DNA from: an uncultured Methanomassiliicoccus sp.
Lineage (GTDB): Archaea > Thermoplasmatota > Thermoplasmata > Methanomassiliicoccales > Methanomassiliicoccaceae
DNA length: 64,000 bases
Direction of reading: 5' to 3'
Assembly: GCA_905203995.1 (NCBI GenBank)
Contig: CAJKXZ010000005.1
Location: forward strand, 1 to 64,000
Program-made: the position numbers and the translations under genes
The notes under the pieces: generated by a model
The model's database searches: none
Told to the model about the DNA's origin: nothing
Seen by the model: only the letters and a program-made list of their open reading frames with translations
Shown here: positions 33,134 to 40,775 of the stretch, piece by piece
Layout of the letters: every line of letters begins with the position of its first letter
How positions within the stretch are numbered: position 1 is the stretch's first letter

Positions 33134-34285
33134 ATGGCAGAAGATTCCCCCGCCGAGCTGTATGTTTACAGAAATAATCAGCGTCTGCGTTGCGGTCACA
33201 CCACTGGCTCATGCGCGACAGCGGCAGCTAAAGCGGCGGCGATTATGCTTTTTTCCGGTGTGCCACTAACTGAAGTAAGCATTCTCACACCTAAGGGTAC
33301 ATGCCTGACGTTACCAGTTTTGGATGTTAAAATTTCCGAGCATAATGTTTCTTGTGCCATCCAAAAAGACGGTGGCGATGACATTGATGTTACACATGGA
33401 GCCTTAGTCTATGCCGAAGTCTCGTTAGTTGATGAAGGAATCATCATCGACGGCGGGCTGGGGGTAGGCCGTGTTACCAAAAAAGGGCTAGATCAGCCGG
33501 TAGGTCAGGTAGCGATCAACAGTGTGCCCCGTCAGATGATTACCAACGCTCTGAACGAAGTTTGTGCAGAATACGATTATCACCGTGGGCTGCAGGTTAT
33601 CATCTCCGTTCCGGAAGGCGTCCGCTTAGCTGAAAAAACCTTCAATCCCCGCTTGGGCATTGTCGGCGGTATTTCGATCATTGGTACCACCGGTATTGTG
33701 GAACCCATGAGCCAGGAAGCTTTGGTGGAAACGATCAGGACGGAAATGAAAATGCGCCTGGCCAATGGTTCACGGGTCATTCTCGCTGTACCGGGAAATT
33801 ACGGCGAAGATTTCTCTAAAACGATCTGCACCGTGCCTGCGGAAGAGGTGGTGAAATGCAGTAACTTTGTTGGTGAAACAATCGACAGCGCTGCCGAATT
33901 CGGAGCCAGCGGACTGCTGTTCATCGCCAACATCGGCAAGTTTGTGAAGGTAGCCGGCGGGATTATGAACACTCATTCCCGGCAGGCTGATGCCCGCTTG
34001 GAGATCTTGGCTGCCAACGCAGCAGTGGCTGGAGCCGATCACGACACCTTACTCCGCGTGATGCAGGCCGTAACCACTGAGGATGCTTTGGCCATTCTAC
34101 ACGAAAAGGGCCTTCTTGCCGAAGTGATGGCTTTAATCACTGAGAAAGTTGACTTTTATCTTCGTAACCGGGCGCAGGACCGTCTCAAGATCGGTGCGAT
34201 TATTTTCTCTTCGGTCTATGGTAAATTGGGAGAAACTAAAGACGCAGAAGACCTTCTCCACCAGTTAGAGGCGGGTGGAGCATGA
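33134..34285 (+). CDS. cbiD: Cobalt-precorrin-5B C1-methyltransferase
   Basis: 383 residues. RCGHTTGSCATAAAKAAAIMLFSG is the hallmark N-terminal motif of CbiD; DGGDDIDVTHGALVYAEV and GLGVGRVTKKGLDQPVGQVAINSVPRQMI follow in family order, then PRLGIVGGISIIGTTGIVEPMS. It methylates C1 in the anaerobic pathway. GGAG precedes the ATG by six bases. The stop overlaps the cbiG start by 4 bp (ATGA). Confidence 0.97.
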   Translation: MAEDSPAELYVYRNNQRLRCGHTTGSCATAAAKAAAIMLFSGVPLTEVSILTPKGTCLTLPVLDVKISEHNVSCAIQKDGGDDIDVTHGALVYAEVSLVDEGIIIDGGLGVGRVTKKGLDQPVGQVAINSVPRQMITNALNEVCAEYDYHRGLQVIISVPEGVRLAEKTFNPRLGIVGGISIIGTTGIVEPMSQEALVETIRTEMKMRLANGSRVILAVPGNYGEDFSKTICTVPAEEVVKCSNFVGETIDSAAEFGASGLLFIANIGKFVKVAGGIMNTHSRQADARLEILAANAAVAGADHDTLLRVMQAVTTEDALAILHEKGLLAEVMALITEKVDFYLRNRAQDRLKIGAIIFSSVYGKLGETKDAEDLLHQLEAGGA

Positions 34286-35319
34286 AGATTGAATTAATCG
34301 CTTTCTCGAAGAACGGCTGTTCTCTGGCTGAACGGATTGCTACAGAACTGTCTGCCCACAATCATCATTGTGAAACTTATCGCAAAGGTAATTTTGTTGC
34401 CGATTGCCAGGCAACTGCGGTTACTTCTTCTTTACACAGCTGGACAGAAGAGGCCTTCGCGGCTGCTGAAGCACTTGTTTTTGTCGGCGCCGTCGGTATC
34501 GCTGTGCGGGCCATCGCGCCGTTTGTTGCTAATAAGACCCAAGATCCAGCAGTAGTCGTGGTGGATGAGAAAGGAAACTATGCTATTTCTTTACTTTCCG
34601 GGCACATCGGCGGAGCCAACAAGCTAACGACGACCATCGCGGCGGCAATCGGCGCCGAGGCAGTCATCACCACGGCTACTGATATCAATGGTAAATTCGC
34701 GGTGGATGCTTTTGCGGAAGAACGGGGATTGTACATTAGCAACATGACTCGGGCCAAAGAGATCTCGGCAGCAATTCTTGCGCGAGGAAGTGTAAATTTT
34801 CAGAGTGATTTTCCCATCAATGGCCAACTGCCAGATGGTCTCACTTACGCTGCCGAAGGCGAACTTGGTGTTTACATTTCTTCTACGGAACTTAAAAAAC
34901 CATTTCATAAAACTTTACATTTAATTCCTAAAACAATTACGGTCGGTATCGGCTGCCGCAAAGACACTCCTTGTGAACAAATTGAAGAATTAGTTATCAA
35001 GGTGTTGCGCAGCAATGAGCTTTCACTTCATAGCGTTAAAGCGGTAGCCAGTATCGATCTGAAAAAGAATGAAGAAGGAATTTTACAATTTTGTAAGAAA
35101 TATGAGCTTCCACCGTCTTTTTACACTAAAGAAGAGTTGGAAGAAGTAAAGGGTGATTTTTCAGAATCTTCCTTTGTTAAAAATATAACTGGTATCGGCA
35201 ATGTCTGTGAAAGGGCCGCTTTGAAAGTAGCTAACGAAGGCACTTTGATCCAAAAGAAAGTGGCTGCTAATAGCGTCACGGTCGCGCTGGCTTCCGAGCC
35301 GTACCAGATTTACTTCTAA
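34282..35319 (+). CDS. cbiG: Cobalt-precorrin-5A hydrolase
   Basis: 345 residues. The N-terminal and central part has VFVGAVGIAVRAIAPFVANKTQDPAVVVVDEKGNYAISLLSGHIGGAN, the diagnostic CbiG core; the C-terminal domain starts near ITVGIGCRKDTPCEQIEELV and ends with VAANSVTVALASEPYQIYF. It opens the lactone ring and releases the two-carbon fragment as acetaldehyde. Second gene of the cbiD-cbiG-cbiJET operon, overlapping cbiD. Confidence 0.96.
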   Translation: MKIELIAFSKNGCSLAERIATELSAHNHHCETYRKGNFVADCQATAVTSSLHSWTEEAFAAAEALVFVGAVGIAVRAIAPFVANKTQDPAVVVVDEKGNYAISLLSGHIGGANKLTTTIAAAIGAEAVITTATDINGKFAVDAFAEERGLYISNMTRAKEISAAILARGSVNFQSDFPINGQLPDGLTYAAEGELGVYISSTELKKPFHKTLHLIPKTITVGIGCRKDTPCEQIEELVIKVLRSNELSLHSVKAVASIDLKKNEEGILQFCKKYELPPSFYTKEELEEVKGDFSESSFVKNITGIGNVCERAALKVANEGTLIQKKVAANSVTVALASEPYQIYF

Positions 35320-35330
35320 ATGTGATTATA

Positions 35331-37334
35331 ATGACTGAAAAAATTCTTATCTTTGCTGGAACAACGGAAGGACGTCTCCTTGCGGATTATCTCAGTGCAC
35401 ATCAACTCGCAGCTCATGTCTGCGTCGCTACTGAATACGGTGAACAGTTAGTTACCAAGAGTGAATATGTGAGCGTCTCCGCTGGCAGACTGGATTGTCA
35501 AGGCATGCAGGACTTGATCAAAGAAGGCTTTTCTTTGGTTATTGATGCTACTCATCCTTATGCAGTGATTGTTTCTGATAATCTGCGGGAAGCCTGTAAG
35601 CGAACCGGTGTCGAATATCTGCGGCTCTTAAGGCGTGAAGGGGCTCACCAAGGCGACATGGTCGTCGTTCCCAGCGTAGAAGAAGCAGTCAACTATCTTC
35701 AGAATACCGAAGGCAACATTCTTGTTGCTACTGGCAGCAAAGAACTGGCTAAATTCACCGCTCTGCAAGATTACCAGCAGCGGGTTTTCGCCCGTGTTCT
35801 TTCTACTGCTTCGGTTGCTCAGGCTTGTGCGGAGTTAGGCTTTGAAGGTAAAAATCTCATCTGTATGCAGGGCCCATTCTGTGAAGAATTGAATTATGGC
35901 ATGCTTAAGCAGATTGCTGCGAAATACATGGTAACTAAAGACTCAGGCACCGTCGGCGGCTTCGAGGAAAAAGTGCGTGCGGCCAAGCGGGCTGGTGTAC
36001 AAATTATTCTTGTTGGACGGCCGCGCGGTGATGAAGGTAAGTCGTATGAAGAAGTGATTACTGAGATAAATTCACGTTTTGGAATCAATGAAGCACAGAC
36101 AATTCCGCTGGCTGCTAACAAAAAGATCACCTTAGTCGGGATCGGCATGGGTGATGCCCAGCAGCTGACTTTAGAAGCAGTAACAGCCTGTGAAAATGCT
36201 GACGTCATCATTGGTGCTGAACGGATGCTTTCAACAGTCAAAACTTACTGTGGCAACACCTTCAACGCATATCTTGCCGATGATGTGATGAATTTTATCA
36301 ACGCTCATCCGGAGTATAACAACATCGTGGTGGCTTTGTCCGGCGATGTCGGTTTTTACAGTGCTGCGCGGAAGTTAATCGATCTCATTGAACGCACTGA
36401 TTATGAATTGGCAATAGTCTGCGGCATCTCTTCCGTTGTTTACTTATGTTCAAAACTGAAAACCTCTTGGGAAGACGTGACGCTACTGAGTGCTCATGGC
36501 CGTGAAGTAAACGTTACTGCTGCGGTAAGGAGCCATCGCAAAACCTTTTTCCTTTTGAGCGGAGTGGACAGTGTCGTTAAAGTCTGCCATACACTGCTTG
36601 CCGCCGGTTTAGATGACGTATACTTACACGTCGGTGAAAACCTCTCTTATGCTGAGGAAATCATCACTTCTGGTCGTCCTGCAGAATTGAAAGATAAAAA
36701 GTTTGGCAGCTTATGTGTTGTTTTGATCATCAACGAGGCAGCAGACGCTACACTCCCGCTGGGCATTGATGATGAATCATTTATCCGTGGTTCAGCACCG
36801 ATGACTAAAAGCGAGATTAGAAGTCTCTCGATTGTCAAGCTAAAGTTAACTCCGGACGCTGTCATTTATGACATTGGTGCGGGCACTGGTTCGGTTTCTG
36901 TGGAAATGGCTCTGGCTGCTCCTGAAGGAGTTGTTTACGCTATTGAAAAGAATGCGGAGGCCCTTGCTCTGATGAAGCAGAATAAGGAAAAATTCGCCAC
37001 TTCTAATCTGCAGGTGATTGAAGGTACAGCCCCTGCAGCTTTAAATGAGCTGCCGGCACCCACCCACGCCTTTATTGGCGGTTCATCCGGCAATCTGCGG
37101 GAAATCATCGAAGTCTTACTGTCCAAAAACAAAGATGTAAAAATTGTCCTCAATGCCGTCACTCTTGAAACCGTCTCGGAAGCGCTGGATTGTCTGACCA
37201 ATTTTGGTTTCCAAAGTCATGACATCGTCCAACTTTCGGTGGCCAAAGCACGAGAATTAGGCAGGTACAACCTGATGACGGCGCAGAACCCAATCTATAT
37301 TTTCACCTTTAGTAAACCGACTAAATATAACTGA
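35331..37334 (+). CDS. cbiJET: Trifunctional fusion: CbiJ reductase - CbiE methyltransferase - CbiT methyltransferase
   Basis: 667 residues in one uninterrupted frame from ATG 35331 (a GTG at 35322 is less likely). Residues 1-250 are cobalt-precorrin-6A reductase CbiJ (ILIFAGTTEGRLLADYL, DATHPYAV, TKDSGTVGGFEEKVRAA). Residues 264-468 are CbiE, the C5-methyltransferase (ITLVGIGMGDAQQLTLEAV, ALSGDVGFYSAARKL, LLSAHGRE). Residues 480-664 are CbiT, the C15-methyltransferase/decarboxylase (MTKSEIRSLSIVKLKL, SAM loop IYDIGAGTGSVSVEMA, FIGGSSGNLREII). CbiE-CbiT fusions are well known as CobL; adding CbiJ in front joins three consecutive late steps in one chain. Confidence 0.93.
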   Translation: MTEKILIFAGTTEGRLLADYLSAHQLAAHVCVATEYGEQLVTKSEYVSVSAGRLDCQGMQDLIKEGFSLVIDATHPYAVIVSDNLREACKRTGVEYLRLLRREGAHQGDMVVVPSVEEAVNYLQNTEGNILVATGSKELAKFTALQDYQQRVFARVLSTASVAQACAELGFEGKNLICMQGPFCEELNYGMLKQIAAKYMVTKDSGTVGGFEEKVRAAKRAGVQIILVGRPRGDEGKSYEEVITEINSRFGINEAQTIPLAANKKITLVGIGMGDAQQLTLEAVTACENADVIIGAERMLSTVKTYCGNTFNAYLADDVMNFINAHPEYNNIVVALSGDVGFYSAARKLIDLIERTDYELAIVCGISSVVYLCSKLKTSWEDVTLLSAHGREVNVTAAVRSHRKTFFLLSGVDSVVKVCHTLLAAGLDDVYLHVGENLSYAEEIITSGRPAELKDKKFGSLCVVLIINEAADATLPLGIDDESFIRGSAPMTKSEIRSLSIVKLKLTPDAVIYDIGAGTGSVSVEMALAAPEGVVYAIEKNAEALALMKQNKEKFATSNLQVIEGTAPAALNELPAPTHAFIGGSSGNLREIIEVLLSKNKDVKIVLNAVTLETVSEALDCLTNFGFQSHDIVQLSVAKARELGRYNLMTAQNPIYIFTFSKPTKYN

Positions 37335-37358
37335 AGGTTATAATGACCTTCTATTTTT
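37333..37358 (+). terminator. Terminator of cbiD operon
   Basis: GAAGGT (37333-37338, overlapping the stop codon) pairs with ACCTTC (37346-37351), loop TATAATG, followed by TATTTTTCTATTTTC. Confidence 0.65.
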
Positions 37359-37418
37359 CTATTTTCTCTTAGAAAATCTCCCGATGCTTTTAATAATACT
37401 TCCGATATTTGCCATATT

Positions 37419-37437
37419 ATTGGATATATTATCCAAT
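37419..37437. promoter_or_regulatory. Perfect palindrome ATTGGAT-N5-ATCCAAT before cbiM
   Basis: ATTGGAT-ATATT-ATCCAAT, 7-bp perfect arms. It ends about nine bases before the TATA-like AAATATAAT (37446-37454) of the cbiMNQO operon. The TTGG-N9-CCAA pattern recurs at 33051-33069 and 13008-13026, suggesting one regulator. Confidence 0.6.
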
Positions 37438-37445
37438 ACGTGATG

Positions 37446-37577
37446 AAATATAATGATACATCGCATCAACGAGCACAGTAGGGATAACCTATCCGATTGC
37501 TAACGTGCCACAACACGCTATGTGAGGAGCTGGTTACAATTGATGGTGCCCAACGCTCGCCAAGGAGGTAAAAATAA
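37446..37577 (+). promoter_or_regulatory. cbiM promoter and about 100-nt leader
   Basis: The TATA-like AAATATAAT predicts a start near 37476. The leader carries small hairpins, GGATA-ACC-TATCC (37482-37494) and CGTG-CCACAA-CACG (37504-37517), and ends with a strong AAGGAGGT seven bases before the ATG. I looked for the B12-box and core of a cobalamin riboswitch and did not find them. Confidence 0.45.
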
Positions 37578-38267
37578 ATGCATATCGTAGAAGGACAATT
37601 GCCCCCGATCTGGGCAGCATTTTGGTACTTAGTAGCTCTGCCAATCATCGTTTATGGTGCTCTCAAACTTATCAAACTTTTACGGGAAAAGCCAGAGTTG
37701 AAAATAACGGTCGCTCTTTCAGGAGCGTTTATCTTTGTCTTATCTGCTCTGAAACTTCCTTCTGTAACCGGTTCATCTTCTCACCCTACTGGTACTGGTC
37801 TGTCTAGTGCTCTCTACGGACCAGCGATTACTGCAGTCTTATCGACAATTGTTCTGTTATTCCAGGCACTTTTGTTGGCACATGGCGGCATCACCACTCT
37901 GGGTGCCAATGTAGTCTCTATGGGTATTGTGGGGCCGGCAGTAGGCTATGCGGTATTCAAAACGATGAGGAAAGCCAATGTGGGGATCGGTCCTTCGATG
38001 TTTGCCACGGCGGCTCTTGCAGACTTGGTAACCTACATTGTCACTGCTTTCCAATTAGCGCTTGCGTTCCCCGGTGATCTTGGTGGATTCATCTCATCGT
38101 TTACACAGTTCCTAGGAATCTTTGCTGTCGTGCAGATACCGCTAGCTATCGTTGAAGGTATCATCTTTGCAATCTTTGCCGACTATCTCATGAGAGTCAG
38201 ACCCGAGTCTTTCGAAACGATCAAAATCAAACTTAAATCAAAGTTTGTAGCAGCGGAGAGTGAATAA
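37578..38267 (+). CDS. cbiM: Energy-coupling-factor cobalt transporter substrate-binding protein CbiM
   Basis: 229 residues, with the invariant MHIxEG start (MHIVEGQLPP): the N-terminal Met and His2 form the metal site, so this start is fixed. Six or seven membrane helices follow, with SSSHPTGTGLSSALYGP and LLAHGGITTLGANVVSMGIVGP as the conserved metal-binding loops. It is the S-component of a Co2+ (or Ni2+) uptake transporter; next to cbiN, cbiQ, cbiO and cobalamin genes, cobalt is the likely ion. AAGGAGGT precedes it. Confidence 0.96.
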   Translation: MHIVEGQLPPIWAAFWYLVALPIIVYGALKLIKLLREKPELKITVALSGAFIFVLSALKLPSVTGSSSHPTGTGLSSALYGPAITAVLSTIVLLFQALLLAHGGITTLGANVVSMGIVGPAVGYAVFKTMRKANVGIGPSMFATAALADLVTYIVTAFQLALAFPGDLGGFISSFTQFLGIFAVVQIPLAIVEGIIFAIFADYLMRVRPESFETIKIKLKSKFVAAESE

Positions 38268-38269
38268 GC

Positions 38270-38578
38270 ATGGAGCGAAAGTATTGGTATCTCCTCGGAT
38301 TGGTAGCGATCATCGTCATCTGTGTGGTTCCCTTCATCGTTAACCCTGATGCCGAGTTTGGTGGAGCAGATGATGCAGCCGGCGAACTGGTTGAAGATAC
38401 TGGCTATGAGCCATGGTTCGAAAGCATCATTGGCGATTTGCCCTCTGAAACTGAATCAATGCTGTTTGCTTTACAAGCCGCCATTGGTGCCCTCATCATT
38501 GGTTTTGTACTAGGCAGAATTAGCAAAAAATCACCTACTGAAAAATCAGAAAGGGCGTCTGTTAAAACAGACGACTGA
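38270..38578 (+). CDS. cbiN: Cobalt transport protein CbiN
   Basis: 102 residues with two membrane helices (about 6-26 and 66-85) flanking an extracellular loop. FGGADDAAGELVEDTGYEPWFESI is the characteristic CbiN loop, which inserts into CbiM to help metal loading. It lies 2 bp after cbiM. CbiN rather than NikN/NikL favours cobalt specificity. Confidence 0.95.
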   Translation: MERKYWYLLGLVAIIVICVVPFIVNPDAEFGGADDAAGELVEDTGYEPWFESIIGDLPSETESMLFALQAAIGALIIGFVLGRISKKSPTEKSERASVKTDD

Positions 38579-38592
38579 GGGCAGGTCGGCCA

Positions 38593-39387
38593 ATGCACAA
38601 TCACAACATCGACGAAATTGCCTACAGCTCCCGAATGCTTAATTGGTCACCCTTGGGAAAATTCATCTTAATGATTTTTCTCTTGATTGGCTCTTTATTA
38701 GCCGATAGTCTCGTAGTGCCGATCGTTGTGTTCTGCATTGGCGCCGCCCTTCTTTTTTATTCCACTAATTTTAAGATCCCCAAAATAATCGGTTTAGCTC
38801 TCGCCGCCTCACTGGTAACCATCCTCTTCAGCTGCATCATTATTCTCTTTGTTACTGCTGGTGATACTATGCTCTACGAGGGAACAATCCTCGGGCTCGG
38901 TTACACAATCACCGACGGCGGTCTCCGTTTAGCTACTTTGATTCTGGTCAGATCAATTGCCGGTATGACCGTTATGCTTTCCTTCGCTACTTCTACGCCA
39001 GTGCCGTACTTGGCTCATGCGATGCGTCAGATTCATTTGCCGAAGGAGATCACCGAACTTGTCGTTCTGATCTACCGCTATTCATTTCTGTTACTGGAAG
39101 AGCTGCAGACGATGTGGACCGCTGCTTCCTGCCGTTTAGGCTTCCACGGCCTTAAGAATAAAGTCCGTACAACAAGTAAAATCGCGGTCGGTCTTTTCAT
39201 AAAATCGCTGGACATCACCGACCGTGCCCAGATTGCTCTGCAGTGCCGGAATTTTAACGGTGAATTTCCTTCCTACCGGCTCCCCAAAAACATTTCTGCA
39301 GCATGGATTATCGTACCGATAATTTCCTTTATTCTTTTATATTTCTTAAATATCTACACCCGCGGGTGGATTGTAATAGGTGCATGA
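38593..39387 (+). CDS. cbiQ: Energy-coupling-factor transmembrane protein CbiQ
   Basis: 264 residues with about five hydrophobic helices. The cytoplasmic coupling signature is visible near MRQIHLPKEITELVVLIYRYSFLLLEE and the Ala-Arg-Gly-like AASCRLGFHG, followed by RAQIALQCRNFNGEF. It is the T-component that links CbiM to the CbiO ATPase. Its stop overlaps an alternative GTG start of cbiO. Confidence 0.95.
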   Translation: MHNHNIDEIAYSSRMLNWSPLGKFILMIFLLIGSLLADSLVVPIVVFCIGAALLFYSTNFKIPKIIGLALAASLVTILFSCIIILFVTAGDTMLYEGTILGLGYTITDGGLRLATLILVRSIAGMTVMLSFATSTPVPYLAHAMRQIHLPKEITELVVLIYRYSFLLLEELQTMWTAASCRLGFHGLKNKVRTTSKIAVGLFIKSLDITDRAQIALQCRNFNGEFPSYRLPKNISAAWIIVPIISFILLYFLNIYTRGWIVIGA

Positions 39388-39388
39388 C

Positions 39389-40555
39389 ATGGACTCTGAA
39401 ATAATCTTGGAAACGCAAAATCTTGAATATTTTTACCACAAGGATGATTTAGCCTTAAGAGATGTGTCCATAAAAATTCCCAAGGGTAAAAAAACTATCC
39501 TGCTTGGTGCTAATGGTACCGGCAAGTCTACGCTCTTTTTACACTTCAACGGTGTCTTGAAACCTAAGAAAGGCAAGGTTCTGTACAATGGTCAAGAAAT
39601 CACCTATTCGGCGAAAGCCCTTTCCGAACTGCGTTCAAAAGTGGCAGTAGTTCTGCAGAATCCCGACGATCAGATTTTCTCCACTACCGTGGAAGAAGAT
39701 GTGGCCTTCGGACCCCTGAACATGGGTTTGCCGCGTGAGGAAGTTGAGAAACGGGTAGAGGAAGCACTGTTCTTGGTTAACATGACTGAATACCGCAGCC
39801 GTCCTTCCCAGCAGCTTTCTTTTGGCCAGCGCAAGCGGGTTGCCTTTGCCGGAGCTTTGGCTATGAAGCCGGAAGTTTTGATTATGGATGAACCCACAGC
39901 GGGTCTTGATCCACAGATGACTCATGAACTGATGGAACTGACAGATGAGTTAGTCCATTTGGGAACGACAGTCATCATTTCTACCCACGATGTGGCGATG
40001 GCCTATACCTGGGCTGAAGAGTTGCATGTCCTCCAGAACGGCCGGTTAGTATTTTCTGGTAAATCAGAAGAATTCTTTACTGACCCGGTGCGTGTCCATC
40101 TAGCCGGACTTTCCCAGCCAGTATTGTTTGAAATTAATGCCCACTTAGAAAGTCTGGGTAAAGGACAGCAGCAGCCTTATCCGCGCAACATCACGCAGTT
40201 CATCAGCAAACTAGCACCAAGCGCCACCGCGCCCGGCACGCTTCATCTGCTGCCTGTTAATGGTAAGCTAGAACAGGAAACGATTGATGCCATTATCCGC
40301 AAGTGCAACAACGGCAAAGCGCGGGTAGGCATCAGCGGTACTGGTGCCCGTATTGCCGGTTCGGTGGGGATGATCTCCGCTGATTATGTTTTTAATTCCA
40401 TTGAAAATTGTCTGACAGAGACGATTTTGGGTTTAGACGCCATCATCTGCTATGATGAATGTCTTGAAGGCATCATTCGTGAAAAACTCGCCAATCTGAT
40501 GGATAATTTTGGCATGAACATCAAAGTGGTGAAGGAAGAGAATCCTGCGCAGTAA
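39389..40555 (+). CDS. cbiO: Energy-coupling-factor ATP-binding protein CbiO with C-terminal extension
   Basis: 388 residues from ATG 39389 (GGTG six bases upstream; GTG 39380 is an alternative). The ABC ATPase covers about residues 5-250: Walker A GANGTGKST (40-48), signature LSFGQRKR (143-150), Walker B VLIMDEPTAGLD (163-174) and switch His200. Residues about 285-388 form an extra domain (ARVGISGTGARIAGSVGMISADYVF, then TILGLDAIICYDECLEGIIRE), absent from typical 270-residue CbiO proteins. Similar tails occur, as I recall, in CbiO of some other methanogens; their role is unknown. It powers cobalt uptake. Confidence 0.94.
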   Translation: MDSEIILETQNLEYFYHKDDLALRDVSIKIPKGKKTILLGANGTGKSTLFLHFNGVLKPKKGKVLYNGQEITYSAKALSELRSKVAVVLQNPDDQIFSTTVEEDVAFGPLNMGLPREEVEKRVEEALFLVNMTEYRSRPSQQLSFGQRKRVAFAGALAMKPEVLIMDEPTAGLDPQMTHELMELTDELVHLGTTVIISTHDVAMAYTWAEELHVLQNGRLVFSGKSEEFFTDPVRVHLAGLSQPVLFEINAHLESLGKGQQQPYPRNITQFISKLAPSATAPGTLHLLPVNGKLEQETIDAIIRKCNNGKARVGISGTGARIAGSVGMISADYVFNSIENCLTETILGLDAIICYDECLEGIIREKLANLMDNFGMNIKVVKEENPAQ

Positions 40556-40658
40556 ACGGTATCAACACATTGTGCCGTAATAACACGTAGCAATACGCAT
40601 ATATAGAGAATCAATTATCCCAACGCGCAGCTCTCATGCTGTGTAGGTTGATGAGCCG

Positions 40659-40775
40659 ATGTTGGGTATTGAAGATCCTTGGATATTGACTGCCTATGCT
40701 TTGCTGTTTCTGTCAGCAGCGCTTTGTGTCATCTATCCCATCTTGCGTAGAAAAGACAAGGAGGATGAAGAATGA
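40659..40775 (+). CDS. Symporter small accessory protein
   Basis: 38 residues: MLGIEDPWILTAYALLFLS, then a second half of one membrane helix (AALCVIYPILR) and a charged tail RRKDKEDEE. The MLGIxDPW opening followed by a single helix is typical of small proteins encoded just before sodium/solute symporters in methanogens and bacteria. The stop codon overlaps the symporter start (ATGA), so translation is coupled. It probably assembles with or stabilises the transporter in the membrane. Confidence 0.8.
   Translation: MLGIEDPWILTAYALLFLSAALCVIYPILRRKDKEDEE

Noticed and set aside
37446..37577. Cobalamin riboswitch in the cbiM leader
   Set aside because: The conserved B12 box and core elements are absent; only small hairpins are seen. 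Control by the palindromic operator is the simpler reading.
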